A stretch of 64,000 nt of DNA, taken from positions 85,392 to 149,391 of the forward strand of contig NZ_JABUXR010000004.1 of assembly GCF_014838745.1 (NCBI RefSeq), read 5' to 3'. The stretch comes from Limosilactobacillus urinaemulieris (GTDB lineage Bacteria > Bacillota > Bacilli > Lactobacillales > Lactobacillaceae). The translations under genes were made by a program, and so were the position numbers. Positions 25,377 through 34,331 of this stretch are shown in pieces (the stretch's first letter is position 1; each line of letters opens with the position of its first letter). The notes under the pieces are model-generated. The model saw only the letters and a program-made list of their open reading frames with translations, ran no database searches and was not told where the DNA came from.

Positions 25377-26027
25377 TTAACCAACTATTTCAACTTTTGT
25401 TCCTACTGGTAAATTCTCTTCCATCCATTTAGCATCTGCCACTGACAACCGAATACAACCATGTGAGCCTGTGGATTTTCCTAACTTAGCAGCTTCCTTT
25501 TTATTATATGACCCGTCTGCATTTGTTGGAACACTGTGGAACAAATATTCTCCATGGTTTAACCAGGAAGTATAGTAGTTAGCGCCTTCTTTTAATCGCG
25601 CGTTATAAAAACTATTTCCCCGTTCCTGTTGAACATAAAAAGTACCCGTTGGTGTCATACTTTTCATTTTACCTGTTTTAGGATCTTTTTTATAAATCCC
25701 ACCAGTTGAATACATTGTGTAGATCACGTGATTACCATCATACAAATAGGTGCGGTTAGTCTTTAAATTGACCTTGATCCATAAGTGCTTAACCTTGCTC
25801 AAATTAGGATATGCCTTGGTTTCAGAAGACTTTTGCCAATCAATTGGTGTCCGCATCTGACTGCTAGAATTAGAAGATGCTGCTGACTTTTGTGCAATCG
25901 TTTTTGTAACGGTAGTAGCTGCCGTGCTCCCCTGATCGTTTGCACTAGTCTTTAAGCTTGAATGAACACCAAAAATGGCAATAATTAGGCAGAATAACGC
26001 ATAAATAACGTATCTACTTTTTTTCAT
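25377..26027 (-). CDS. L,D-transpeptidase (YkuD domain), exported
   Basis: 216 residues. An N-terminal membrane anchor or signal (residues 5-27) is followed by a Ser/Thr-rich linker and a YkuD catalytic domain from about 85. The active-site motif HSVPTNADG and SHGCIRLS carry the catalytic His and Cys (Cys near 190). It cross-links peptidoglycan or attaches proteins through L,D bonds. It precedes the carboxypeptidase gene by 23 bp, an operon that makes sense because D,D-carboxypeptidases produce the tetrapeptide substrate of L,D-transpeptidases. Confidence 0.92.
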   Translation of the reverse strand: MKKSRYVIYALFCLIIAIFGVHSSLKTSANDQGSTAATTVTKTIAQKSAASSNSSSQMRTPIDWQKSSETKAYPNLSKVKHLWIKVNLKTNRTYLYDGNHVIYTMYSTGGIYKKDPKTGKMKSMTPTGTFYVQQERGNSFYNARLKEGANYYTSWLNHGEYLFHSVPTNADGSYNKKEAAKLGKSTGSHGCIRLSVADAKWMEENLPVGTKVEIVG

Positions 26028-26137
26028 TGATTTTACCTTACCCCTTTTAATTCAACTACCAATAAAATCATTTCTATTATATTATAGACTATTAGATAAT
26101 CAATCGTATTTTAAATGAATAATCAAGAGGTAACAAA

Positions 26138-26218
26138 ATGCGTCAAAATTTGAAGCTCAGCTATCTTACCGCAATTTTCTTTTTTATCGTTGCGGTGATT
26201 TGTGCTAACTTAATTTAA
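26138..26218 (+). CDS. 26-residue membrane peptide
   Basis: ATG at 26138 with GAGGT upstream opens a 26-codon frame: a short basic N-terminus (MRQNLKLSY) followed by one hydrophobic helix (LTAIFFFIVAVICANLI). It lies just ahead of another small membrane ORF, 15 bp away, suggesting a small operon. Single-helix peptides of this sort include regulatory peptides and type I toxins. Nothing here decides between them, and I do not recognise the peptide. Confidence 0.45.
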   Translation: MRQNLKLSYLTAIFFFIVAVICANLI

Positions 26219-26233
26219 TTGGAGATCAGCCCT

Positions 26234-26455
26234 ATGCAAAATATTAGTAGTCTTTTTAGCAATCTTTGGACATACATCGTCACCCATAAATGGTCAAAGG
26301 ACATCCTACGAGAAAACATCCTCTTTATTTCTCTCGTGATCATCTATGATCTTTGCCATTTTCAATTAGCAATTATCACATGGGGGATCTTCTTTAAATT
26401 TTGGATTATTCTAAACATCTGTTACCTTTTTAAATTACTTCTTGACCTATTTTAG
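26234..26455 (+). CDS. Small membrane protein of 73 residues
   Basis: ATG at 26234 with TTGGAGA upstream. The peptide has two hydrophobic segments (residues about 28-48 and 52-72) after a polar N-terminus (NISSLFSNLWTYIVTHKWSK). Rich in Ile, Phe and Leu. It follows the 26-residue peptide after 15 bp and ends at a terminator at 26473. Function unknown, and I see no family match. Confidence 0.5.
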   Translation: MQNISSLFSNLWTYIVTHKWSKDILRENILFISLVIIYDLCHFQLAIITWGIFFKFWIILNICYLFKLLLDLF

Positions 26456-26472
26456 CGCCTCTAAAATTGCGG

Positions 26473-26501
26473 GACAGGGAAAAACAAAATTTTTCCCTGT
26501 C
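26473..26501 (+). terminator. Terminator, member of a repeated hairpin type
   Basis: GACAGGGAAAAA pairs with TTTTTCCCTGTC around CAAAA-type bases, followed by TTTATTTTT. Similar upper stems occur at 33871, 42894, 56652 and 61496. Confidence 0.8.
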
Positions 26502-26547
26502 TTTATTTTTCAATATTTTCTAAACTTACAGAGTCTAATCGCGGGAA

Positions 26548-27540
26548 TTAACCAATCTTCATTGATGAACTGTGAGTTGCTAACCGTTTAGTCGGGTAAA
26601 GTTTCTTGGCAAGAGCCGTAATTGCAGTCGGCGCTTCACCAAAAGCAGTTGCAATTAGTGCGGTCTTCCCAGGATAGGTAATCCCATCCCCAATCGCATA
26701 AACATTTTCAATATTTGTTTGCATCGTTGAATCAACCTTAATCAGGTTTCGCTCAGCGGCTAAATTAAGCGACCATTGATCAAGTGCCGCATTGTTTGAC
26801 GTAAACCCATAGTTAACTACAAGCCGATCAACGTTCAGACTTGCCATTTCATCGCTCCGCATCTTCTTTAATTTCAACGTAACGGATTGATCGTCTTCCA
26901 CTCGAAGTTCCTTCGGCAAAAATGGTGTAACCAAATCCACGCTTGACTTCTTTAAGAGTGCAACAGAATGTTCCATTCCCCGAAACTGATCTCGACGGTG
27001 AACTAGTGAAACCTGTTTAGCTACGGGTTCAAGCATTAATGCAATGTCAATGGCTGAATTACCGCCACCCAGAACCGCTACTCGTTTGTCAGTAAAGTCA
27101 TCGCGATGAGTAACAAAGTAGTGAAGCTGGTGTCCCTCAATTTCATCCGCCCCATCAAGAGCTAACTTTCGGGGCTTAAATGCACCATTTCCTAATGCGA
27201 TCACAATCGCGCGGGAATGCGAGATGCGACCCGCACTCTTAACCGTAAACGTTCCGTCTGCTTCCTTTACAACATCCTCAACGGTCTCATCCGTAAACTG
27301 GTCGACCGGAGCTACAGCAAGTTGCTTTTGGAGCTGACTTATTAATTCGTGCCCCGTAACTCCTGGAAGTCCTGCAACGTCCCAGATTTGTTTTTCCGGA
27401 TAAAGGGCATTAACTTGGCCACCAAGTTGAGGTAGGCTTTCGATCAATTGGGCATTTAATTCATGGAGTCCACAATAAAAGGCCACAAACATTCCTGCGG
27501 GGCCGCCACCAATAATTGTAATGTCATACATTTTTGCCAT
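26548..27540 (-). CDS. Ferredoxin/flavodoxin-NADP reductase, thioredoxin reductase-like type
   Basis: 330 residues, similar to YumC-type reductases: FAD motif GGGPAG (11-16), NADPH motif GGGNSAID (near 157), and a C-terminal FAD segment YAIGDGITYPGKTALIATAFGEA. The CxxC of thioredoxin reductase is absent, as is normal for this FNR2 class. It passes electrons from NADPH to flavodoxin or ferredoxin and is near-universal in lactobacilli. It is monocistronic, with a repeat fragment (TTCCCGCGATTAGACTC) directly after its TAA. Confidence 0.92.
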   Translation of the reverse strand: MAKMYDITIIGGGPAGMFVAFYCGLHELNAQLIESLPQLGGQVNALYPEKQIWDVAGLPGVTGHELISQLQKQLAVAPVDQFTDETVEDVVKEADGTFTVKSAGRISHSRAIVIALGNGAFKPRKLALDGADEIEGHQLHYFVTHRDDFTDKRVAVLGGGNSAIDIALMLEPVAKQVSLVHRRDQFRGMEHSVALLKKSSVDLVTPFLPKELRVEDDQSVTLKLKKMRSDEMASLNVDRLVVNYGFTSNNAALDQWSLNLAAERNLIKVDSTMQTNIENVYAIGDGITYPGKTALIATAFGEAPTAITALAKKLYPTKRLATHSSSMKIG

Positions 27541-27660
27541 TCGTAATGGCTCCTCTCTGTTCTTTTTTCTTATTGTAATTGATTTTCACTGAAATTAAAA
27601 TTGCGGGGCCGCTATCATTTAGCTATTATTAACATAAATAACTAACTGGAGGAAAATATC

Positions 27661-28617
27661 ATGGCCACCAAAAAAATGATCTTGGATCTAGATACGGGGG
27701 TCGATGATGCGTTAGCTCTTGCATATGCAATTGCTGACCCAAACATTGACCTAATCGGGGTTGTCGCCTCTTATGGTAATAACTTGCTAGAGCAAACCGC
27801 TAAAAACTCATTACAGCTTCTTGAATTACTCGGCCAAGATGTCCCCGTTTTTAAGGGACTTAGCCATTCAAGCACTACTAACCATTTTACAGTCATGCAG
27901 GTTAGTAAGGAGATCCATGGAAGCAACGGGATTGGTAATATTTCACTTCCCGAACCATCCCACCAAGTTCAACCTAAAGATGGTGTCGACTTTATTATTG
28001 AAGCAGCCCATCAATATAATAAAGACCTCATTATCGTTCCTACCGGTCCATTGACGAATCTTGCTGCTGCACTACATCGCGATCCACAGATCAGTCAATT
28101 AATCGGTAATGTTACTCTTATGGGCGGGGCACTGACAGTCGAAGGGAACGTTAGCGATGTTGCTGAGGCAAATATCAATCAAGATGCTGAAGCAGCTAAT
28201 GAGGTCTTTACTAGTCCATTACCAATTACAATGGTCGGTCTTGACGTTACTTTACGGACCCTTCTCACAAAAAAAGAAACTCAACAGTGGCGCAATTTGG
28301 GAACACCAGCTGGGACTGCCTATGCTGACCTCACTGACTTCTACATTGACGCCTATTACCGGTTAGAAATTGATAAGCACGGCTGCGCAATTCACGATCC
28401 ACTGGCAGTTGGCGTAGCAATTGACCCATCATTTGTAACCATCCTTGCCCTGCCAATGAAGGTTATTACTAACAAGCACAACTATGCCCGAACAATCGGC
28501 GATAAAGCACGGCTGAATGCTCGCCACCCAAATGTCAAGGTGGCAATTAACGTTAACCAAGAACGATTTGTCCCTGTCTTTATGAACCACCTGATTAATC
28601 TTTTAGCTAATCACTAA
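27661..28617 (+). CDS. Nucleoside hydrolase (IunH/RihC family)
   Basis: 318 residues. It has the calcium-binding signature DLDTGVDDALAL near the start and the family segments VVASYGNN, PTGPLTNLAAALH and a C-terminal HDPLAVG. It splits ribonucleosides into base and ribose for salvage. Substrate range (purine, pyrimidine or both) is not readable. A GGAGG site lies 7-8 bp before ATG. Single gene. Confidence 0.93.
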   Translation: MATKKMILDLDTGVDDALALAYAIADPNIDLIGVVASYGNNLLEQTAKNSLQLLELLGQDVPVFKGLSHSSTTNHFTVMQVSKEIHGSNGIGNISLPEPSHQVQPKDGVDFIIEAAHQYNKDLIIVPTGPLTNLAAALHRDPQISQLIGNVTLMGGALTVEGNVSDVAEANINQDAEAANEVFTSPLPITMVGLDVTLRTLLTKKETQQWRNLGTPAGTAYADLTDFYIDAYYRLEIDKHGCAIHDPLAVGVAIDPSFVTILALPMKVITNKHNYARTIGDKARLNARHPNVKVAINVNQERFVPVFMNHLINLLANH

Positions 28618-28677
28618 ATTAACTGTCGAAGGACCCGTTTTTGTTGTATAATGATAACAACAAAAGAAATTTATATG

Positions 28678-28800
28678 TCTGGGGTGCCACTTGGCTGAGA
28701 TTAGACCCATTGAACCTGTCTAGATAATGCTAGCGAAGGAAGTGCGTTTTCAATCAACCATTTAAGGGACCATGACATTTTTGTCACGGTTCTTTTTCTT
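28678..28800 (+). promoter_or_regulatory. TPP riboswitch with terminator, controlling ykoEDC
   Basis: The aptamer (28678-28746) shows GGGGTGCC, GGCTGAGA, GACCCATTGAACCTG and GATAATGCTAGCGAAGGA, the thi-box core. An intrinsic terminator follows (stem from 28767, GGACCATGAC/GTCACGGTTC, then T-run to 28800). A TATAAT lies at 28647-28652. Thiamine pyrophosphate should stop transcription of the downstream transporter genes. Confidence 0.95.
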
Positions 28801-28820
28801 TCCCCAAGAAAGGAATTATT

Positions 28821-29378
28821 ATGTTTCATCAATTTCACTTAAAGGATATTATTCTCTTAGCAATCATCGGAATCGTTTTTGGAGTGATCTACTTAGCAAC
28901 CGGTCTGCTTTATAACGGCTTAACAATTGCCCTGACTCCCTTTGGCTATGGGCCAATGGCTAACGATATTACATTAGGCATTTGGTGCATGGCTGGTCCG
29001 TTAGCTGGTTTTATGCTCCGACTTCCCGGTGCCTCATTTCTCGGTGAATTTCTCAGTGCCGTTGTGGAGATGCTCCTTGGTGATCAATGGGGCGTAACCA
29101 CTCTGCTCTCGGGACTGGTTCAAGGGGTCGGGACTGAGCTTGGTTTTACCTTAACGCTTTATAAAATATACAATTGGGTGACCTTGTTTCTCTCCGCAAC
29201 CACTACCACGATCCTGACATTTGCTTGGGACTGGTTCCGGAATGGTTACAGCCATTTCCCATTTTCAATGTTAATTGTGATGTTAATTGTTCGCTGGTTA
29301 TCAATGTTTTTCTTCACTGGTGTTCTCGTTAAGCTCATTATTAACCTGTTAAACAGAAGTCACGTCCTTCCGAGGTAA
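28821..29378 (+). CDS. ykoE: YkoE, substrate-binding S component of a thiamine/HMP ECF-type transporter
   Basis: 185 residues with five or six helices and the YkoE-specific segments GYGPMANDITLGIWCMAGPLA and GDQWGVTTLLSGLVQGVGTE. It binds the thiamine precursor (hydroxymethylpyrimidine or thiamine) in the membrane and docks with YkoC and YkoD. First gene after the TPP riboswitch. The next gene starts 5 bp after its stop. Assignment is supported by both leader and operon. Confidence 0.93.
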   Translation: MFHQFHLKDIILLAIIGIVFGVIYLATGLLYNGLTIALTPFGYGPMANDITLGIWCMAGPLAGFMLRLPGASFLGEFLSAVVEMLLGDQWGVTTLLSGLVQGVGTELGFTLTLYKIYNWVTLFLSATTTTILTFAWDWFRNGYSHFPFSMLIVMLIVRWLSMFFFTGVLVKLIINLLNRSHVLPR

Positions 29379-29383
29379 AATAA

Positions 29384-30784
29384 ATGGAATCAATCGCTAT
29401 TCAACACCTGACATTCTCATATGATGGTGGCCAGCCAATTCTTAACGATGTCTCCCTTGAGTTACCACTTCATACTTCAATCATCTTTAGCGGACCCATT
29501 GGTAGCGGAAAAACAACCCTGTTAAAAGTGATTGCTGGCTTACTTCCAAAATATGGTGGCAATTGTTCAGGAAAAGTCGTCATTCCCCATGGACAACAAA
29601 TTGGAATGCTCTTTCAAGATCCGGCAATGCAATTCACAATGGATACGCCACAACATGAATTAGAATTCACCCTAGAAAATCTTCAAGTTCCCCACGAAGA
29701 GATCGATAAGCAGGTAAAAAGTGCGTTAACTTTTGTCGGCTTAGAAAAGCTCGCCCAACAGAAACTAACTACCCTTTCTGGCGGTCAACTACAGCGAGTC
29801 GCATTAGCAATTACAATTGCAATGAAGGCAGAGATTATTCTACTAGACGAACCTTTTTCAAGTATTGATGAAGCTAACCGGCAGTTTCTCCTTCAGAAGC
29901 TAACCCAACTGCAAAATGAAAGGGGTACAACGATCATTATCAGCGATCATGATCTCCACAATTACCAAAAATTCAGCCAGCTTGTTGTCCAGTTTCACAA
30001 TTCTGAAGCCACACTGCTTTCACCTCATGATAGCTCGACACTGTTAAACAATGCTGATCACCAACATAGTACCAATCTCATCACCAAGATACCGCCACTA
30101 ACTGCTAATGTCGTCATGAAATTAAAAGACTATGCCGTAAGTCGTAATCAAACTCCCCTTATTAACCCGACCAGCTTTAATATCATTCAGAATAAAGTTA
30201 CCTTATTAACTGGGCCTAGCGGTGCGGGAAAGTCAACTCTCCTTAAGTCAATCGCTAAACTAGCTCCTTATCAGGGAGAAATAACGTATAAGGGGCAAAA
30301 TATCAAAAAAATATTCCCCGGGAAATATTATTCTAAGGTCGGTCTAATTTTCCAAGAAACCAATCAGCAATTCTTAAACGTTACTGTCGGTGAAGAACTA
30401 ATGTTAAGCATCAAGAACGGTCGTAATCCGTTTTTAACTCAAAAAACGACAAAAGAGCTTTTATCAATGGTCGGTTTACCTGACATTAGTCAAAGAATTA
30501 TTTATTCACTAAGCGGTGGTCAACGAAAACTCATCCAAAACCTTGTCATGCTGATAATGGGACAGGAAATTCTACTAATGGATGAGCCCTTTGCTGGCCT
30601 TGACCATAATTCATTACAAAGGTTACTGCTTCTTATTGAACAAAGTAAGCACCACTTTCCACAAACCATCCTAATTGTGAGTCACCAATTAGATCACTTA
30701 GCTGGCATAGTTGATTATCACCTTAGCCTCACTAATCGGCAGCTTTCATACCAAGGAGGAACACAAAATGAATCCCAGCGTTAA
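29384..30784 (+). CDS. ykoD: YkoD, double ATPase of the thiamine/HMP transporter
   Basis: 466 residues with two complete ABC ATPase domains. The first has Walker A GPIGSGKTT, signature LSGGQLQRVALA and Walker B ILLDEPFSSID. The second has GPSGAGKST, LSGGQRKLIQN and LLMDEPFAGLD. It powers import with YkoE and YkoC. The gene ends inside the next one (17-bp overlap), so translation is coupled. Confidence 0.95.
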   Translation: MESIAIQHLTFSYDGGQPILNDVSLELPLHTSIIFSGPIGSGKTTLLKVIAGLLPKYGGNCSGKVVIPHGQQIGMLFQDPAMQFTMDTPQHELEFTLENLQVPHEEIDKQVKSALTFVGLEKLAQQKLTTLSGGQLQRVALAITIAMKAEIILLDEPFSSIDEANRQFLLQKLTQLQNERGTTIIISDHDLHNYQKFSQLVVQFHNSEATLLSPHDSSTLLNNADHQHSTNLITKIPPLTANVVMKLKDYAVSRNQTPLINPTSFNIIQNKVTLLTGPSGAGKSTLLKSIAKLAPYQGEITYKGQNIKKIFPGKYYSKVGLIFQETNQQFLNVTVGEELMLSIKNGRNPFLTQKTTKELLSMVGLPDISQRIIYSLSGGQRKLIQNLVMLIMGQEILLMDEPFAGLDHNSLQRLLLLIEQSKHHFPQTILIVSHQLDHLAGIVDYHLSLTNRQLSYQGGTQNESQR

Positions 30785-31421
30785 ACTTCTCCTTCTTCTC
30801 CTCATTTCACTTGAGATTAGCTTTACAAATCAGCTTTACGTGAACCTAATCCTGATCGTCTGCCTTCTGATCGTTCTTCTCTTTCACCACCTAACATGGC
30901 GTTACTTTATGTGGCTCATGCTAATTCCCTTAATTCCTGGGCTTGCAGTTCTGATCACTATTGGTGGATATGGTCCAGGGCATAGTTGGCTTACTGGATG
31001 GAGTATGGTAAGCCGCTTTTACGTTTATGTTTTTGCTGGCGGAGTAATGACTTTTACAACCTCAACTCTTGCCCTAGCGCGATCATTAGAACAGAACTGC
31101 CATCTTCCCAGTAAATTCGCTTATGGTACTTTAGCAGCATTAAACATTTTGCCACGAATTAAGCGAACCGTTATTTCAATTAGGGTTGCTGGAAAAATGC
31201 GTGGAATTAACCTTCACTGGTGGTCACCAACCCTTTACTTCAAAGCAATTCTTTCAGCTATTAGGTGGTCAGATCAACTAGCCCAGGCAATGGAGACTCA
31301 CGGATTTCGTGAAGGACAGCCACGGACTCACACTGTTCAAATCCCTATTTCTTGGTCTGATTGGGCAATATTAATAATTAGCATCACCGTTCTCCAATTC
31401 CTGCTAATTGCACTCCCGTAA
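30768..31421 (+). CDS. ykoC: YkoC, transmembrane T component of the thiamine/HMP transporter
   Basis: 217 residues with four or five helices and the CbiQ/EcfT-family pattern. The coupling motif region RVAGKMRGINL and a later AMETHGFREG contact the ATPases. ATG at 30768 with AAGGAGGA is chosen over earlier in-frame starts that lie well inside ykoD and lack a site. Overlaps ykoD by 17 bp. Last gene of the TPP-controlled operon. Confidence 0.92.
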   Translation: MNPSVKLLLLLLISLEISFTNQLYVNLILIVCLLIVLLFHHLTWRYFMWLMLIPLIPGLAVLITIGGYGPGHSWLTGWSMVSRFYVYVFAGGVMTFTTSTLALARSLEQNCHLPSKFAYGTLAALNILPRIKRTVISIRVAGKMRGINLHWWSPTLYFKAILSAIRWSDQLAQAMETHGFREGQPRTHTVQIPISWSDWAILIISITVLQFLLIALP

Positions 31422-31463
31422 TAGATCAGGCATAATGAAGAAAAATGATTGGAGATTTTCACT

Positions 31464-31805
31464 ATGAATAACGATATTAGTTTATCAAAACGAATCATTG
31501 GGGCTCTTTCGTACCTCAGTATTCTTTTCCTTCCGGTAATTTTCCCACTAATTGTCTGGATTGTTGCCGGAAGCGATAATCCCTGGGTTAAGCACCAAGC
31601 TAAGTTAGCCTTTTGGACGCAAATTTTCCCATTACTATACATTATCTTCTGCTTCCTTTTCATTAGCGTAGCAGCTTGGCATTCAATAGTTACCAACCTG
31701 GGTGCATTCAGCGGGATCCTATTAACTTTTGCCCTGTTAATTGCATTAATCCTTTATATTTACAATATTGCAATGGCAGTGAAAGTTCTTCTTGGTCGTG
31801 AATAA
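31464..31805 (+). CDS. Small membrane protein, DUF4870-like
   Basis: 113 residues with three hydrophobic segments and the DUF4870 pattern: an N-terminal RIIGALSYLSILFLPVIFPL, then DNPWVKHQAKLAFWTQI, and a C-terminal YNIAMAVKVLLGRE. Function unknown in the family. ATG at 31464 with GGAGA upstream is preferred over the TTG at 31449. It lies between ykoC and the Na+/H+ antiporter gene, 34 bp ahead of the latter, and may be co-transcribed with it. Confidence 0.75.
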   Translation: MNNDISLSKRIIGALSYLSILFLPVIFPLIVWIVAGSDNPWVKHQAKLAFWTQIFPLLYIIFCFLFISVAAWHSIVTNLGAFSGILLTFALLIALILYIYNIAMAVKVLLGRE

Positions 31806-31839
31806 TTTAGCAGTCTTTTAGAAGGAGTTGAGTAAGTAA

Positions 31840-33810
31840 ATGAACACGATTTTTACAATCTTTCTATTATTGACTGCCGTTGTTATCGCTAATATTATTC
31901 ACCTAATTTATCCGAAAATCCCGTTATCAATCTACCAGATTGTGGCCGGAATTTTGATGGCATCCCTGCCAACCACCGCCACTGATTTTACAATGCATCC
32001 AGAGTTATTCATGATGGCGGTTATTGCTCCATTAATGTTTAATGACGGTCAAAATCAGTCGTTTAGAGTTTTATCAAAAAACGTTAGAAATATCCTGTCG
32101 TTAAGTGTCGGCTTTGCACTTGTTGCTGTAATTATTATCGGGGCAACCCTTCATTTAGCTTTCCCTAAGCTGTTTACTCTGCCCCTTGCCTTTATGCTAG
32201 CGGCAATTATTACGCCAACCGATGCCGTCGCTGTAAAGTCGTTAACCACTAACGTAATGATGCCTGAAAATGTTAATACGACTTTGGAGGTTGAGTCCCT
32301 CTTTAACGATGCTTCAGGAATCGTTCTGTTGGACCTCGCGCTTGCTGCTTTTACCTCCGGAACTTTTTCACTTGCTCACGGGATCTGGTACTTCTCTTAC
32401 GTTTTCTTCGGTGGAATCATCTTCGGGGCAATTCTGGGTAACCTCCTGATTACTCTGCGAATGAAATTAATGAGTCGGCACGTTGATATCGGTTCAATTG
32501 TGATCCCGATTAACGTTATGACTCCAGTTGTTATTTACTGGTTAGCTGAAGAGTGTCACTTTTCTGGGATCTTAGCGGTTGTTTCCGCAGGAGTTGTTCA
32601 TAGTATTCTCTATGATCGGTTACGCTTGACTTCTGCCAAAGTTCAAATGGCAACAAAGACAATCTGGTCAATTATTAGTGATGCACTAAACGGAATTGTC
32701 TTCGTTCTCCTGGGATTATTAATTCCTCAAGTAATTGGTCGAACAACACCCGCTAACCTCTTAAAACTAATTAGTCTCTCGGTAATGCTTTTCCTAATAA
32801 TGTTAGTTCTTCGGTATGCCTGGGCTCGCTGGCGGTTAGTTAACCTGCATTCACCAAGGGAAGAGCTTAACCGTGATAGTTGGTTGCTTGCTTTAGGAGG
32901 GGTTCACGGAACCATTACGCTTTCTTTAGCGTTCTCCCTGCCGATTATTGTTAGCGGTCATCAATTTGCTTTCCGTAATTCAATTATCCTCATCTCGGCA
33001 TTGGTAATTCTAACCAGTATCATTGTTGGCGCAATTGCCTTTCCGATGATTCTTCCACGAAAAGCTAATGACTACAGTGCAGCGGAATTTCATAGTGCCT
33101 TAGTAAAAACAGTTCAACATGCAATCAATGAACTAAAATCAAATACTGAGGATCGCGCTGAAAAAGCGATCATTATGGATCAGTTAAGCAGTCAGATGAC
33201 CCAGTACCACCGTATCAATACTGATGTTTTCGAGAAAATTGCTCGTAAGTCTCACCAATTAGAACTAGCGGTCATCGAGCAACTCGCTGAAGAGGAAAAA
33301 ATTTCTGAACGACAAGCAGAATGGTATTCCCGAATTGTTGCTCGTTCAATTTACAACACCGGAAATCATACTTTCATGTCCTTTATTTCCACTGTTATTC
33401 ACCGCATTAAGTGGCGAATTATCCGGCACCGTAACGGCAAAGTCCAAGCGTAACATCGTCGTCAGCTTGAACAGCACCAACTTCATCCTGACCAGTTTTT
33501 ATCATTTAAAGAAGTTTTCAACCTTCTTAACCAACGTGTTAATAAATACCTTGATACAATTCAAACCCCTAAAAACGTCAATGAAATTACAATGATTCGT
33601 CGAGCCTACCTTCAACGATCGCACTTCTTCAACCGTGATTCACGAGTTGATGCCGATAGAATAAATGCGCTCTTTGTTGAAGCGTTTCAGTTAGAGCACT
33701 CGTATGTTCAACAATGTCTCGTTGACGGTAAATTCTCCCAATCACTTGCTAACGCGCTTAATGAACAAATTTCAACTGATGAACTTGTAATGGTTCAATC
33801 AATGGAATAA
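31840..33810 (+). pseudogene. CPA1-type Na+/H+ antiporter with an internal stop in the cytoplasmic tail
   Basis: The first 537 codons encode a complete 12-helix cation/proton antiporter (TPTDAVAVKSL and ESLFNDASGIVLLDLAL are the ion-binding motifs) plus part of a cytoplasmic tail. An in-frame TAA at 33451-33453 interrupts it. The same frame then runs on to 33810 with a sensible hydrophilic tail (HRRQLEQHQLHPDQF...MVQSMEST-like end), giving about 656 residues, the normal length of this subfamily. The truncated protein keeps the whole membrane domain, so transport may survive with altered regulation. CAA or GAA to TAA is the likely change. Sequencing error is possible. Confidence 0.8.
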
Positions 33811-33870
33811 AAAATGAAGCTTGATTTTCGCAATTAAGCTCAGTAAATTGGAAAATTATCGGTAATAGTA

Positions 33871-33909
33871 AGAGGCTGAGAAAAAACGTTTTGTTTTTTC
33901 TCAGCCTCT
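33871..33909. terminator. Bidirectional terminator, repeated hairpin type
   Basis: AGAGGCTGAGAAAAAAC pairs with GTTTTTTCTCAGCCTCT around GTTTT. It serves the convergent antiporter and DUF1304 genes. The preceding CTCAGTAAATT...GGTAATAGTAAGAG matches the segment before the terminator at 56652. Confidence 0.85.
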
Positions 33910-33916
33910 CAGTTGT

Positions 33917-34276
33917 TTAAAGCGATAAGATCAATCCAATTACCGCTGGAATAAATTGGAATAGCCAAATCTTCTTTGTAGCAGTTAAGGCACCATATAA
34001 TCCAACAATTGCAACGAAAATAAGTAATAAGCGTCCTACCATAATCGCTGTTATCCCCGGGAAAATAAACTGACTGATAATTAATAACGCTCCAAGCATC
34101 CCGTTGTAGATTCCCTGATTAGCCATTGAAATTCTCGCAGCCTTTTGCCGGAGAAAAGATTCTTCCATGTCAAAAGCTTTAGCCTGTTTAGCAGGACTAG
34201 CAAACATTTCCAGTACCATAATTTCCAGATGTTCAATTCCAATTAAGATTGTAACGATTTCAAATGCAATTCCCAA
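33917..34276 (-). CDS. DUF1304-family membrane protein
   Basis: 119 residues with four hydrophobic helices. The conserved DUF1304 segments are visible: IGIEHLEIMVLEMF near the start and NQGIYNGMLGALL in the middle. Function not known. The start codon is TTG at 34276 with AGGAGAA at good spacing. No ATG is available. Single gene between a terminator and a repeat block. Confidence 0.85.
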   Translation of the reverse strand: MGIAFEIVTILIGIEHLEIMVLEMFASPAKQAKAFDMEESFLRQKAARISMANQGIYNGMLGALLIISQFIFPGITAIMVGRLLLIFVAIVGLYGALTATKKIWLFQFIPAVIGLILSL

Positions 34277-34331
34277 TTTTTGATTCTCCTATCCGTTTTT
34301 GTTTTAATGGTTAATTATAACATTGTTGAAA

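Noticed and set aside
24895-33453. Stop-codon readthrough or reassignment of TAA as a genetic code feature
   Set aside because: Many intact genes here (metE, hdcA, the nucleoside hydrolase and others) end in TAA followed by unrelated sequence, so a general reassignment is not plausible.
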